The notes under the pieces: model-generated
What the model saw: only the letters and a program-made list of their open reading frames with translations
The model's database searches: none
Told to the model about the DNA's origin: nothing
Position numbers and translations under genes: made by a program
Source of the DNA: Streptomyces sp. S4.7
GTDB lineage: Bacteria; Actinomycetota; Actinomycetes; Streptomycetales; Streptomycetaceae
DNA: 64,000 nucleotides
Direction: 5' to 3'
Assembly: GCF_010384365.1 (NCBI RefSeq)
Contig: NZ_CP048397.1
Span: forward strand, 6,200,001 to 6,264,000
Shown here: positions 7,710 through 15,178 of the stretch, piece after piece
How the letters are laid out: each line of letters opens with the position of its first letter
How positions within the stretch are numbered: the stretch's first letter is position 1

Positions 7710-9686
7710 GTGACACAGCCGCGCGCAGCACGACCGCCCGAGGCGGCGGTGGGCGACGGATGGGACCTGCTGACCCGGGTCAAGGGCCCGCGTGATCTGG
7801 ACCGCCTCGGCCCCGAGCAGTTGGACCGGCTCGCGAGTGAGATCCGGTCCTTCCTCGTCGACGCCGTCTCCAAGACCGGCGGACACCTCGGTCCCAACCT
7901 CGGAGTCGTCGAGCTGACGATCGCCCTGCACCGGGTCTTCGACTCGCCGAAGGACAAGGTCCTCTTCGACACCGGCCACCAGTCCTATGTGCACAAGCTG
8001 CTCACGGGGCGTCAGGACTTCTCCAAACTCAAGGGCAAGGGCGGCCTGTCCGGCTATCCGTCCAGGGCCGAGTCCGAGCACGACGTCATCGAGAACTCGC
8101 ACGCCTCCACCGTCCTCGGCTGGGCCGACGGCCTCGCCAAGGCCAACCAGGTCCTCGGCCGCGAGGACCACGTGGTCGCCGTCATCGGCGACGGCGCGCT
8201 CACCGGCGGCATGGCCTGGGAGGCGCTGAACAACATCGCCGCCGCCAAGGACCGCCCGCTCGTCATCGTCGTCAACGACAACGAGCGCTCCTACGCGCCC
8301 ACCATCGGCGGCCTCGCGAACCATCTCGCGACCCTGCGCACCACCGACGGCTACGAGCGCTTCCTGGCCCGCGGCAAGGACATCCTGGAGCGCACCCCGG
8401 TCGTCGGCCGGCCCCTCTACGAGACGCTGCACGGCGCGAAGAAGGGCCTGAAGGACTTCATCGCCCCCCAGGGCATGTTCGAGGACCTCGGCCTGAAGTA
8501 CGTCGGCCCGATCGACGGACACGACCTGGAGGCACTGGAATCGGCCCTCCAGCGCGCCAAGCGCTTCGGCGGCCCCGTCATCATCCACTGCCTCACCGAG
8601 AAGGGCCGCGGCTACCAGCCCGCGCTCCTGGACGAGGCCGACCGCTTCCACGCCGTCGGCAAGATCCACCCCGACACCGGCCTGCCGATCGCCAGTTCGG
8701 GCGTCGACTGGACCTCGGTGTTCGGCGAGGAGATGGTCAAACTCGGCAACGAGCGCGCCGACATCGTCGCCATCACGGCCGCGATGCTCCAGCCCGTCGG
8801 CCTGGAGAAGTTCGCCAAGGCGTTCCCGGACCGGGTCTACGACGTGGGGATCGCCGAGCAGCACGGCGCGGTGTCGGCGGCCGGTCTGGCCACCGGCGGA
8901 CTGCACCCCGTATTCGCCGTCTACGCGACGTTCCTCAACCGCGCCTTCGACCAGGTCCTGATGGACGTCGCCCTGCACGACTGCGGTGTGACGTTCGTCC
9001 TCGACCGCGCCGGTATCACCGGCACCGACGGCGCCTCCCACAACGGCATGTGGGACATGTCGATCCTCCAGTGCGTGCCCAATCTGCGCATCGCCGCCCC
9101 GCGCGACGCCGACCAGGTCAGGGCCCAACTCCGGGAGGCCGTCCAGGTCGACGACGCGCCGACCGTGGTGCGCTTCTCCAAGGGCGCGGTCGGCCCCGCG
9201 GTCGCCGCCGTGGGCAAGATCGGCGGCATGGACGTGCTGCGCAGGCCGGCGGAGGGCACCGGCGGGGCCGACGTGCTGCTCGTATCGGTCGGCGCGCTCG
9301 CCCCGATGTGCCTGGAGATCGCCGATCTCCTCGACAAGCAGGGCATCTCGACGACCGTGGTCGACCCGCGCTGGGTCAAGCCCGTCGACGAGGCGCTCGC
9401 GCCGCTCGCCGAGGGACACCGCGTCGTCGTCACCGTCGAGGACAACAGCCGTGCGGGCGGCGTCGGTTCGGCCGTCGCCCAGTCCCTGCGGGACGCCGGG
9501 GTCGACATCCCCCTGCGGGACTTCGGCATCCCGGCGCGCTTCCTCGACCACGCGTCACGCAAGGAACTCCTCGCCGAGATCGGCCTGACGGCGCCGGACA
9601 TCGCGCGCCAGGTCACCGGACTCGTGTCGAAGATCGACGGCCGCCTGTCCGGCGAACTGTCGGCCGAGGAGATCGCCCGCGACTGA
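7710..9686 (+). CDS. dxs: 1-deoxy-D-xylulose-5-phosphate synthase
   Basis: 658-residue thiamine-diphosphate enzyme that condenses pyruvate and glyceraldehyde 3-phosphate, the first step of the MEP isoprenoid pathway. The TPP/Mg motif GDGALTGG (160-167) runs to VNDN (188-191); DTGHQSYVHKLLTG (87-100) contains the conserved catalytic-region His. The central pyrimidine-binding domain carries YDVGIAEQHGAVSAAGLA and DRAGITGTDGASHNG, and a C-terminal transketolase fold is present. GTG 7710 follows AAGGAGG (7699-7705) by 4 nt, a tight but plausible spacing; ATG 7680 lacks a site. Length is about 20 residues over the E. coli enzyme because of an N-terminal extension. Streptomyces often carry two dxs copies, and this one has the SCO6013 context. 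Confidence 0.93.
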   Translation: MTQPRAARPPEAAVGDGWDLLTRVKGPRDLDRLGPEQLDRLASEIRSFLVDAVSKTGGHLGPNLGVVELTIALHRVFDSPKDKVLFDTGHQSYVHKLLTGRQDFSKLKGKGGLSGYPSRAESEHDVIENSHASTVLGWADGLAKANQVLGREDHVVAVIGDGALTGGMAWEALNNIAAAKDRPLVIVVNDNERSYAPTIGGLANHLATLRTTDGYERFLARGKDILERTPVVGRPLYETLHGAKKGLKDFIAPQGMFEDLGLKYVGPIDGHDLEALESALQRAKRFGGPVIIHCLTEKGRGYQPALLDEADRFHAVGKIHPDTGLPIASSGVDWTSVFGEEMVKLGNERADIVAITAAMLQPVGLEKFAKAFPDRVYDVGIAEQHGAVSAAGLATGGLHPVFAVYATFLNRAFDQVLMDVALHDCGVTFVLDRAGITGTDGASHNGMWDMSILQCVPNLRIAAPRDADQVRAQLREAVQVDDAPTVVRFSKGAVGPAVAAVGKIGGMDVLRRPAEGTGGADVLLVSVGALAPMCLEIADLLDKQGISTTVVDPRWVKPVDEALAPLAEGHRVVVTVEDNSRAGGVGSAVAQSLRDAGVDIPLRDFGIPARFLDHASRKELLAEIGLTAPDIARQVTGLVSKIDGRLSGELSAEEIARD

Positions 9687-9705
9687 CACGACCGAACAGA
9701 ACGGC

Positions 9706-9755
9706 GGATGAGCCGGCCGGACTCCCTGTACGGGTGGTCCGACCGGCTCATCCGT
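9706..9755 (+). terminator. Terminator after dxs
   Basis: Long near-perfect hairpin: 9706-9724 pairs with 9737-9755 (arm CGGATGAGCCGGCCGGACT). The run GTGTGAAAAAAG follows. Placed 20 bp after the dxs stop. Confidence 0.75.
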
Positions 9756-9832
9756 GTGAAAAAAGCCCTTCCGGGTACCCGGCCGCCAACCACCTCTCGA
9801 TCATGGCGGCAACCACACTCGGAGGTACACCG

Positions 9833-11335
9833 GTGAGCACCCAGCACGACACGGGGCCCAGGAAACGCTCGATGTTCCGTACGAAGAGCGTCGAACAGTC
9901 CATCCAGGACACCGAGGAGCCGGAGCACGCGCTCAGGAAGTCGCTCTCCGCGCTCGATCTGACGGTCTTCGGTGTCGGTGTCATCATCGGCACCGGCATC
10001 TTCGTCCTCACCGGCGCCGTCGCCAAGGACAACGCGGGCCCCGCCACCGCCCTCGCCTTCGTCGCCGCCGGCATCGTCTGCGCCCTCGCGGCCGTCTGCT
10101 ACGCGGAGTTCGCGTCGACCGTCCCCGTGGCCGGGTCCGCGTACACCTTCAGCTACGCCTCACTCGGCGAACTGCCCGCCTGGATCATCGGCTGGGACCT
10201 GGTCCTCGAATTCGCCCTGGCCACCGCCGTGGTGGCCGTCGGCTGGTCCGGCTATGTGCAGTCGCTGCTCGACAACGCGGGCTGGCACATGCCCGACTCG
10301 CTCGCCGGCACCAACGAGGAGACCGGCTTCGGCTTCGACCTGCTGGCGTTCCTGCTGGTCCTCCTGCTGACCGGGATCCTCGTCCTCGGTATGAAGCTCT
10401 CCGCCCGTGTCACCGCGGTCGTCGTGGCGATCAAGGTGGCCGTCGTCCTCATCGTCATCATCGCGGGCGCGTTCTTCATCGACTCCAAGAACTACTCGCC
10501 GTTCATCCCCGAGGCCCAGGAACAGCCCGCTGGCGCCGGTCTCGACTCCCCCCTGATCCAGCTGATGTTCGGGTACGCGCCCACCAACTTCGGCGTCATG
10601 GGCATCTTCACCGCCGCCTCCGTCGTCTTCTTCGCCTTCATCGGCTTCGACATCGTCGCCACGGCCGCCGAGGAGACGAAGCAGCCGCAGCGTGACATGC
10701 CGCGCGGCATCCTCGGCTCACTGATCATCTGCACCGTGCTCTACGTCGCCGTGTCCATCGTCGTCACCGGCATGCAGCACTACACCGAACTCACCGTGGA
10801 CGCACCGCTCGCCGACGCCTTCAAGGCCACCGGGCATCCGTTCTACGCGGGCGTCATCAGCTTCGGAGCCGCCGTCGGCCTCACCACCGTGTGCATGATC
10901 CTGCTGCTCGGCCAGACCCGGGTGTTCTTCGCGATGAGCCGCGACGGGCTGCTCCCGCGGTTCTTCTCACGCGTCCACCCCAAGTTCCGCACCCCCTACC
11001 GCTCGACGGTGCTGCTCGGCGTGGTCATCGCGATCGTCGCGGGTTTCACCAGTATCGAGGAGCTGGCCTCCCTGGTGAACATCGGCACGCTCTTCGCCTT
11101 CGTCGTCGTCGCGATCGGCGTCGTCATCCTGCGCCGTACCCGCCCCGACCTCCCCAGGGCCTTCCGCACCCCGCTGGTGCCCTGGCTGCCGGCCCTGTCC
11201 GTGCTCGCCTCCCTGTGGCTGATGCTCAACCTGCCGGCCGAGACCTGGCTGCGCTTCGCCATCTGGATGGCCGTCGGCGTGGTCGTGTACTTGGTCTACG
11301 GCCGACGCAACAGCCGCCTGGGCAAGTCAGGCTGA
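9833..11335 (+). CDS. APC-superfamily cationic amino acid permease
   Basis: 500-residue polytopic membrane transporter of the amino acid/polyamine/organocation superfamily, closest in pattern to cationic amino acid transporters. TM1 carries the signature FGVGVIIGTGIF (about 46-57) where the substrate backbone binds. About 12-14 hydrophobic segments follow, with the loop GFDIVATAAEETKQPQRDMPRGI near 280 that is diagnostic of this group. The C-terminus ends in a short basic tail (YGRRNSRLGKSG). GTG 9833 has GGAGG at 9821-9825. It stands alone between dxs and a glycosyltransferase gene. Exact substrate cannot be read from sequence. Confidence 0.85.
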   Translation: MSTQHDTGPRKRSMFRTKSVEQSIQDTEEPEHALRKSLSALDLTVFGVGVIIGTGIFVLTGAVAKDNAGPATALAFVAAGIVCALAAVCYAEFASTVPVAGSAYTFSYASLGELPAWIIGWDLVLEFALATAVVAVGWSGYVQSLLDNAGWHMPDSLAGTNEETGFGFDLLAFLLVLLLTGILVLGMKLSARVTAVVVAIKVAVVLIVIIAGAFFIDSKNYSPFIPEAQEQPAGAGLDSPLIQLMFGYAPTNFGVMGIFTAASVVFFAFIGFDIVATAAEETKQPQRDMPRGILGSLIICTVLYVAVSIVVTGMQHYTELTVDAPLADAFKATGHPFYAGVISFGAAVGLTTVCMILLLGQTRVFFAMSRDGLLPRFFSRVHPKFRTPYRSTVLLGVVIAIVAGFTSIEELASLVNIGTLFAFVVVAIGVVILRRTRPDLPRAFRTPLVPWLPALSVLASLWLMLNLPAETWLRFAIWMAVGVVVYLVYGRRNSRLGKSG

Positions 11336-11372
11336 CGCTCCCTCAGCAGAACCCGCACGAAAGTCCGCGCGC

Positions 11373-12896
11373 ATGTCCGTCGAGTCGCCGTCCGCCGCAG
11401 CACACCTCCCGCACGCCCGACGGGGCCCCACCGGACCGCGGCCCGCCCGGCCCGGTGGAGCGTCCGCACACGGCTACTGGCGAAGGCTGCTGCCCCTCCT
11501 GGCGGCCCTGGCCCTCGTCATCCGTCTCCCGTCCTTCCTGCACCCCTTCTGGAGCCCGGACGAGGGCTATCTCGCCGTACAGGCCCGGATACTGGCGCAC
11601 GGCGGAGAGCTGTACGAGACGGTCGTCGACCGCAAGCCGCCCCTGCTGCCGTGGCTGTACGAGGCGATGTACACGGTCCTCGGCGACGGATCGCAGCACG
11701 CGATGAAACTCCTCGCGATCGCCGCCCAGTTCACCACCGCCGCCCTGCTCGCCGCCTTCGCCCGGCGCCGCTGGGGCGACCGGTCCGGCGCCACGGCCGG
11801 GGTGCTCTTTCTGCTGGTCTCCGTCGGATTCATCCCGCAGGACACCCAGGCCACCACCTTCGAGGTCTTCATACTGCCGTGGACCGCGGCGGCCGTCCTG
11901 TGCGCCGACCGGGGCCGCTGGGGCACCGCCGGAGTGGCGGTCGCCGGCGCGTTCCTCACCAAGCAGACGGGCGGCGTGGTCCTCGTCCCCGTCCTGTGGC
12001 TGCTCTGGCGGGCGCACGACCCCGCCGGGCGCCGAACGGGCCTGCCCCGTACGGCGGTCGGCTTCGCCGCACCCGTCCTCGCCGCCGCGCTCGTGACCGA
12101 CCCGGCGGGCTTCCTCTTCTGGACCGTCACCGGATCGGGGTCCTACGCCTTCTCCCTCACCGGCTCCGAACTCCACGTACTCATCCGCGCGTTCGTCAAC
12201 TCCCTGCTGATCTGCCTCGCCTGCGCCGGCATCCTCCCGCCGGTCCGCAGGGCCCTGCGGACCGCCCGGCCCGCTGCCGGGAAGCTCACCGATCTCTGGG
12301 TCTGGTTCGCCGCGTCCGCCGTCGCCGTCGCCGTCGGCTTCCACTTCTTCGGCCACTACTTCCTGCAACTCCTGCCGCCCATCACCCTGTTGGCGACCGC
12401 CGCCCTGCGCTCGCTGCGCCCCGAGCGGCTCAGATCGGTCCTGTCGGTCCCGGCCTGCGTCTGCGGACTCTTCGTCCTCTGGGCCACCGTCGCGCCCCGC
12501 TCGGAGCTCGACCACTCCGACCGCGTCGCCGCCGCCGTGCGCCAACACACCGCCCCCACCGACCGCGTGCTCGTGTGGGGGATACACCCGGAGATCTACC
12601 GGCTCGCCGACCGCGCGCCCGCCAGCCGCTATCTGACCGCCGGGCTGCTCACCAACTTCAGCGGGGGCAGGGACGGCCCACGGGTGGGCGAGGCGTACGC
12701 GGTGCCGGGCGCCTGGCGCGTCTTCGCCGCCGAGATGAGCGCGCGACCGCCCGCGCTGATCGTCGACGACTCACGGGGCAAGCCGTACGCCCCCGAACGC
12801 GTCCCGACCCTGCGACGGCTGCTGGCCGGTGGTTACGAGCCGCTCCCCGGCACCGTCGAGGGCACGGTCTTCTACCTGCGCTCGTCCGGGAGTTGA
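11373..12896 (+). CDS. Membrane glycosyltransferase (GT39/GT83-like)
   Basis: 507-residue integral membrane glycosyltransferase of the dolichyl-phosphate-mannose/ArnT-like GT-C fold. A Pro/Arg-rich cytoplasmic N-terminus of about 35 residues leads to TM1 (38-55) and then the GT-C catalytic acidic motif SPDEGYLAV (D63, E64) in the first outer loop, followed by DRKPPLLPWLYE and about ten more hydrophobic segments. The C-terminal 120 residues form a soluble extracytoplasmic domain (RVLVWGIHPEIYRLADR and on). It would move a sugar from a polyprenyl-phosphate carrier to an unknown acceptor. ATG 11373 lacks a clear ribosome site, so the start is the weak point. Its last 25 bp overlap the convergent NYN gene. 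Confidence 0.75.
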   Translation: MSVESPSAAAHLPHARRGPTGPRPARPGGASAHGYWRRLLPLLAALALVIRLPSFLHPFWSPDEGYLAVQARILAHGGELYETVVDRKPPLLPWLYEAMYTVLGDGSQHAMKLLAIAAQFTTAALLAAFARRRWGDRSGATAGVLFLLVSVGFIPQDTQATTFEVFILPWTAAAVLCADRGRWGTAGVAVAGAFLTKQTGGVVLVPVLWLLWRAHDPAGRRTGLPRTAVGFAAPVLAAALVTDPAGFLFWTVTGSGSYAFSLTGSELHVLIRAFVNSLLICLACAGILPPVRRALRTARPAAGKLTDLWVWFAASAVAVAVGFHFFGHYFLQLLPPITLLATAALRSLRPERLRSVLSVPACVCGLFVLWATVAPRSELDHSDRVAAAVRQHTAPTDRVLVWGIHPEIYRLADRAPASRYLTAGLLTNFSGGRDGPRVGEAYAVPGAWRVFAAEMSARPPALIVDDSRGKPYAPERVPTLRRLLAGGYEPLPGTVEGTVFYLRSSGS

Positions 12897-13264
12897 CGCA
12901 CCGTACGGGGCCCGACGCAGCGCGCCCCGTACGCCTCGACCCGGCGCCGCAGCTCCCGGTCGGCGGTGACGACGACACAGGGGCGGTCTCCCGCGCCCCG
13001 CGCCAGCTCGGCGATCAGATCGTCACCGCTGCCCGGCGCGGACTCCACCCGTACCCCGGGCACCGACTCCACGCCCCGCGCCCGGCCCTCCACCACCAGC
13101 AACGTCTCCACGGGCCCCGGGACCCCCGCGCCGGGCAGCCCGTCCCCGGCGAGGGGCACCAGCCGGTCCCGCAGCCGCTCGGCAGCTCCACGCCGGTCGC
13201 GCCACCAGCCGTCGGGCGCCGAACCAACCACGTTGGCCCCGTCGACAATCAGTAGAATCCGCAC
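12872..13264 (-). CDS. Small NYN/PIN-domain protein, putative RNase
   Basis: 130-residue single-domain protein with a PIN-like NYN fold. It opens VRILLIVDGANVVGS with acidic D8 and N11, then WWRDRRGAAERL (about 22-33). SAPGSGDDLIAELA carries the second acidic pair, and CVVVTADRELRRRVEAYGA gives the third Asp near residue 103; together these make a metal-binding RNase-like site. The reading frame stays open far upstream, but GTG 13264 gives the family's usual start immediately before the first strand. Its 3' end overlaps the upstream glycosyltransferase gene tail to tail. RNA substrate is unknown. Confidence 0.75.
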   Translation of the reverse strand: MRILLIVDGANVVGSAPDGWWRDRRGAAERLRDRLVPLAGDGLPGAGVPGPVETLLVVEGRARGVESVPGVRVESAPGSGDDLIAELARGAGDRPCVVVTADRELRRRVEAYGARCVGPRTVRQLPDERR

Positions 13265-13366
13265 CTCAGGAGCGTGCCACAACCGGTCGGGGCGGTACGG
13301 TTCCCGTTCGCCCGAGAATGCTATCGTCGGGGAAATTTCATGCGCAGGGGAAGGTGGCAGTGGGTC

Positions 13367-14524
13367 ATGGCACTGCGGTCCGCACGGACGTCGAAACGAT
13401 CCGGACGCGCCCCCGGCGAGGCCCCGGACATCGGCGGCCGACCGGCTGAATCCACGCCCCTCCCGTCGGTCGACGACACACTGCCCGCGACCACCGGCTG
13501 GCTGCTGCGCGGCAAGGACGGCAGACTCACCGCGTACGCCCCCACCGAGGACGGCGTGCTGCGGTGGACGGAGGAACGCCTCGGCGGACCGAGCTGGTCG
13601 GGCCCCGAACTGCTCCCGGCCCCCGGCCTGTTGCCCTACCTCTCCATCGCCGGCGGCGCCCAGGGCTACGTCCACCTGGTGGGTCTGCGCCGCAAGCCCG
13701 CCGAGGGCGGCGAGATCCGCACGGACGTCGTGTACGCCGTCCAGTTCCAGACCGGACGCCCGCTGCGCGACTGGCAGGCACTCGGTACGCCGTACCCGAA
13801 GGACCTCGCCCGTGGCGGACTGCTCGGCCTGCCCTCGGCGGTGATCGACCCCAACGGCTCGCTGCACCTGTTCGCCCGCAACGCGGGCCGCGGTCTGTCG
13901 TCCCGGATCCAGAAGCCCAGCGGAGCGTGGCTCACATGGGCGGACCTCAAGGGGTCCAGGATGACCGGCGAGGCGTCGGCCGTCGTGGGGGAGGACGGTC
14001 TGATCGAGGTCCTCGGCCCGACCGACAACGCGGTCATGCGCTGGCGGCAGCCGAAGGTGGCGGCGAAGGCCGAGCGCGACCTCAAGAGCTTCGCGGCGCG
14101 CGTCACCCCCGGCACGCTCACCTCGGAACGCACCGGCGGCGACCGGCTCACGCACTACTGGCGCGACACCGACGACCGCACGGTGCACGCCTGGCGCCTC
14201 GAATCGGGCGAGACCGCGCCGCTGGGTGGCCCCGGCACCGGGCCGATAGCCCTGCTGCGTACGCCCGTCGACGGCCACGACTGCACGATCCTGGCCCAGC
14301 GCGGCCTCGACGGCCGCCCCGCGCTGGCCGCGTACCCGACGGAGGACGAGGCGGCGGGCGTCACGTGGACCCCGACGGGCGAGGAGTGCGTGGGCGCACC
14401 GGCGCTGGCCCTGGACGGGCGTGGCCGGGTGGTGATGGCGGTGATCGCGAAGGACGGCAGCCTGCGGGTCTCCCGCCAGAAGGCGGAGCCGGGCCTGGCG
14501 CTGGAGGCGTGGTCGCGGGTCTGA
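13367..14524 (+). CDS. Hypothetical protein, beta-propeller/tectonin-like
   Basis: 385-residue soluble protein with no recognised named family. It contains recurring blades: a hydrophobic strand, a Trp, a loop and a second strand, for example GWLLRGKDGRLTAYAPTEDG, AVIDPNGSLHLFARN, AVVGEDGLIEVLGPTDN and ALALDGRGRVVMAVIAKDG. This spacing of about 45-50 residues suggests a PLL/tectonin-type beta-propeller, though the call is from pattern only. No signal peptide is visible. ATG 13367 has AAGGTGG at 13351-13357; an in-frame ATG at 13340 is possible and would add nine residues. The gene stands alone between the NYN gene and an intergenic repeat region. Confidence 0.6.
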   Translation: MALRSARTSKRSGRAPGEAPDIGGRPAESTPLPSVDDTLPATTGWLLRGKDGRLTAYAPTEDGVLRWTEERLGGPSWSGPELLPAPGLLPYLSIAGGAQGYVHLVGLRRKPAEGGEIRTDVVYAVQFQTGRPLRDWQALGTPYPKDLARGGLLGLPSAVIDPNGSLHLFARNAGRGLSSRIQKPSGAWLTWADLKGSRMTGEASAVVGEDGLIEVLGPTDNAVMRWRQPKVAAKAERDLKSFAARVTPGTLTSERTGGDRLTHYWRDTDDRTVHAWRLESGETAPLGGPGTGPIALLRTPVDGHDCTILAQRGLDGRPALAAYPTEDEAAGVTWTPTGEECVGAPALALDGRGRVVMAVIAKDGSLRVSRQKAEPGLALEAWSRV

Positions 14525-14624
14525 GGCGGTTGCCGGGTCCGCCCGGCGGGCCGGTTCGTCCTCAAGCGCCGCACGGGCTGGGTGGGTTGCGGTTTCATTG
14601 TCGGGGTCGGGGTGCGGGGTCTTT

Positions 14625-14924
14625 GGAGGGGTATGTCCGGACGGCGTGATTCACGGCGCGTGCAGGGCTCGTTGGACCCGCTGACCCATCGTGTTCACGC
14701 GCCACAAATCAGCCTGAGTGTCCGGACACACCCCTCCTGCGACCCCGCCCCCTCGCGCCGTCACGTGGCGCTGTTCTCACCCCACCGGTCCGCAGGTTGG
14801 AAGGGGGACGCGCAGGGGTCGTGTCCGGACACTCGGGCTGATTCGTGGCGCGTGAGAAGCCCGGTTCCCGATACACCAACGAGCCTTGCGCGCGCCGTAA
14901 ATCACGCCGTCCGGGCATGACCCC
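14625..14924. repeat. Nested inverted-repeat element, copy 1 (A-B'-B-A')
   Basis: Four arms are visible. A-type (GTCCGGACGGCGTGAT..ACGGCGCGTG) is at 14625-14662 and reversed at about 14888-14924; B-type (GTCCGGACACTCGGGCTGAT then TCGTGGCGCGTG) is reversed at 14696-14737 and forward at 14815-14854. The A arms bracket the B arms. The loop between 14855 and 14887 matches the loop of the simpler copy near 18.8 kb (18792-18825); the loop at 14663-14695 begins with the reverse complement of part of it. No transposase is present. It could be a MITE-like element or a recombination-scrambled REP element. Confidence 0.7.
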
Positions 14925-14950
14925 GGAGCGGCACCCGGCCCCCGACCCGC

Positions 14951-15122
14951 ACCAACCGAGCCCGTCCGGCGATTGAGGCCACAACCGACCACCGGCCGGA
15001 CCCGGTCAACGAAACCCCGCACCAACCGAGCCCGGCCGGCGATTGAGGCCACAACCGACCACCGGCCGGACCCGGTCAACGAAACCCCGCACCAACCGAG
15101 CCCGGCCGGCGATTGAGGCCAA
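14951..15122. repeat. 70-bp direct tandem repeat, about 2.4 copies
   Basis: Units start with ACCAACCGAG at 14951, 15021 and 15091, exactly 70 bp apart. The first two are almost identical, differing within CCCGTCC/CCCGGCC; the third breaks off after the 23-bp core. The unit size equals one dispersed repeat plus about 47 bp of spacer (CACAACCGACCACCGG and so on). Confidence 0.85.
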
Positions 15123-15178
15123 AACGGTCACGGGCCGGGCCGGAGATGACTCTCCCGCCCGGCCCGGAACCGTGTCCG

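Larger units (their letters stand above)
14525..15178. repeat. Repeat-filled 654-bp convergent gap before fadB
   Basis: No protein gene is supported here; short ORFs on both strands are translations of repeats. In order: one forward copy of the dispersed 23-bp repeat (14558-14580, CTCAAGCGCCGCACGGGCTG), a nested pair of inverted repeats (14625-14924), and a 70-bp direct tandem repeat (14951-15122) in which each unit contains one reverse copy of the 23-bp repeat. Confidence 0.8.

Noticed and set aside
9050..9832. Extending the APC permease start upstream through the same open frame
   Set aside because: This lies inside dxs and the terminator; GTG 9833 has a clear GGAGG.
14640..14990. Short ORFs with SGRRDLRRVQGSLVY-type peptides near 14.7 and 18.7 kb
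   Set aside because: They are translations of the inverted-repeat element, present on both strands with no start site.
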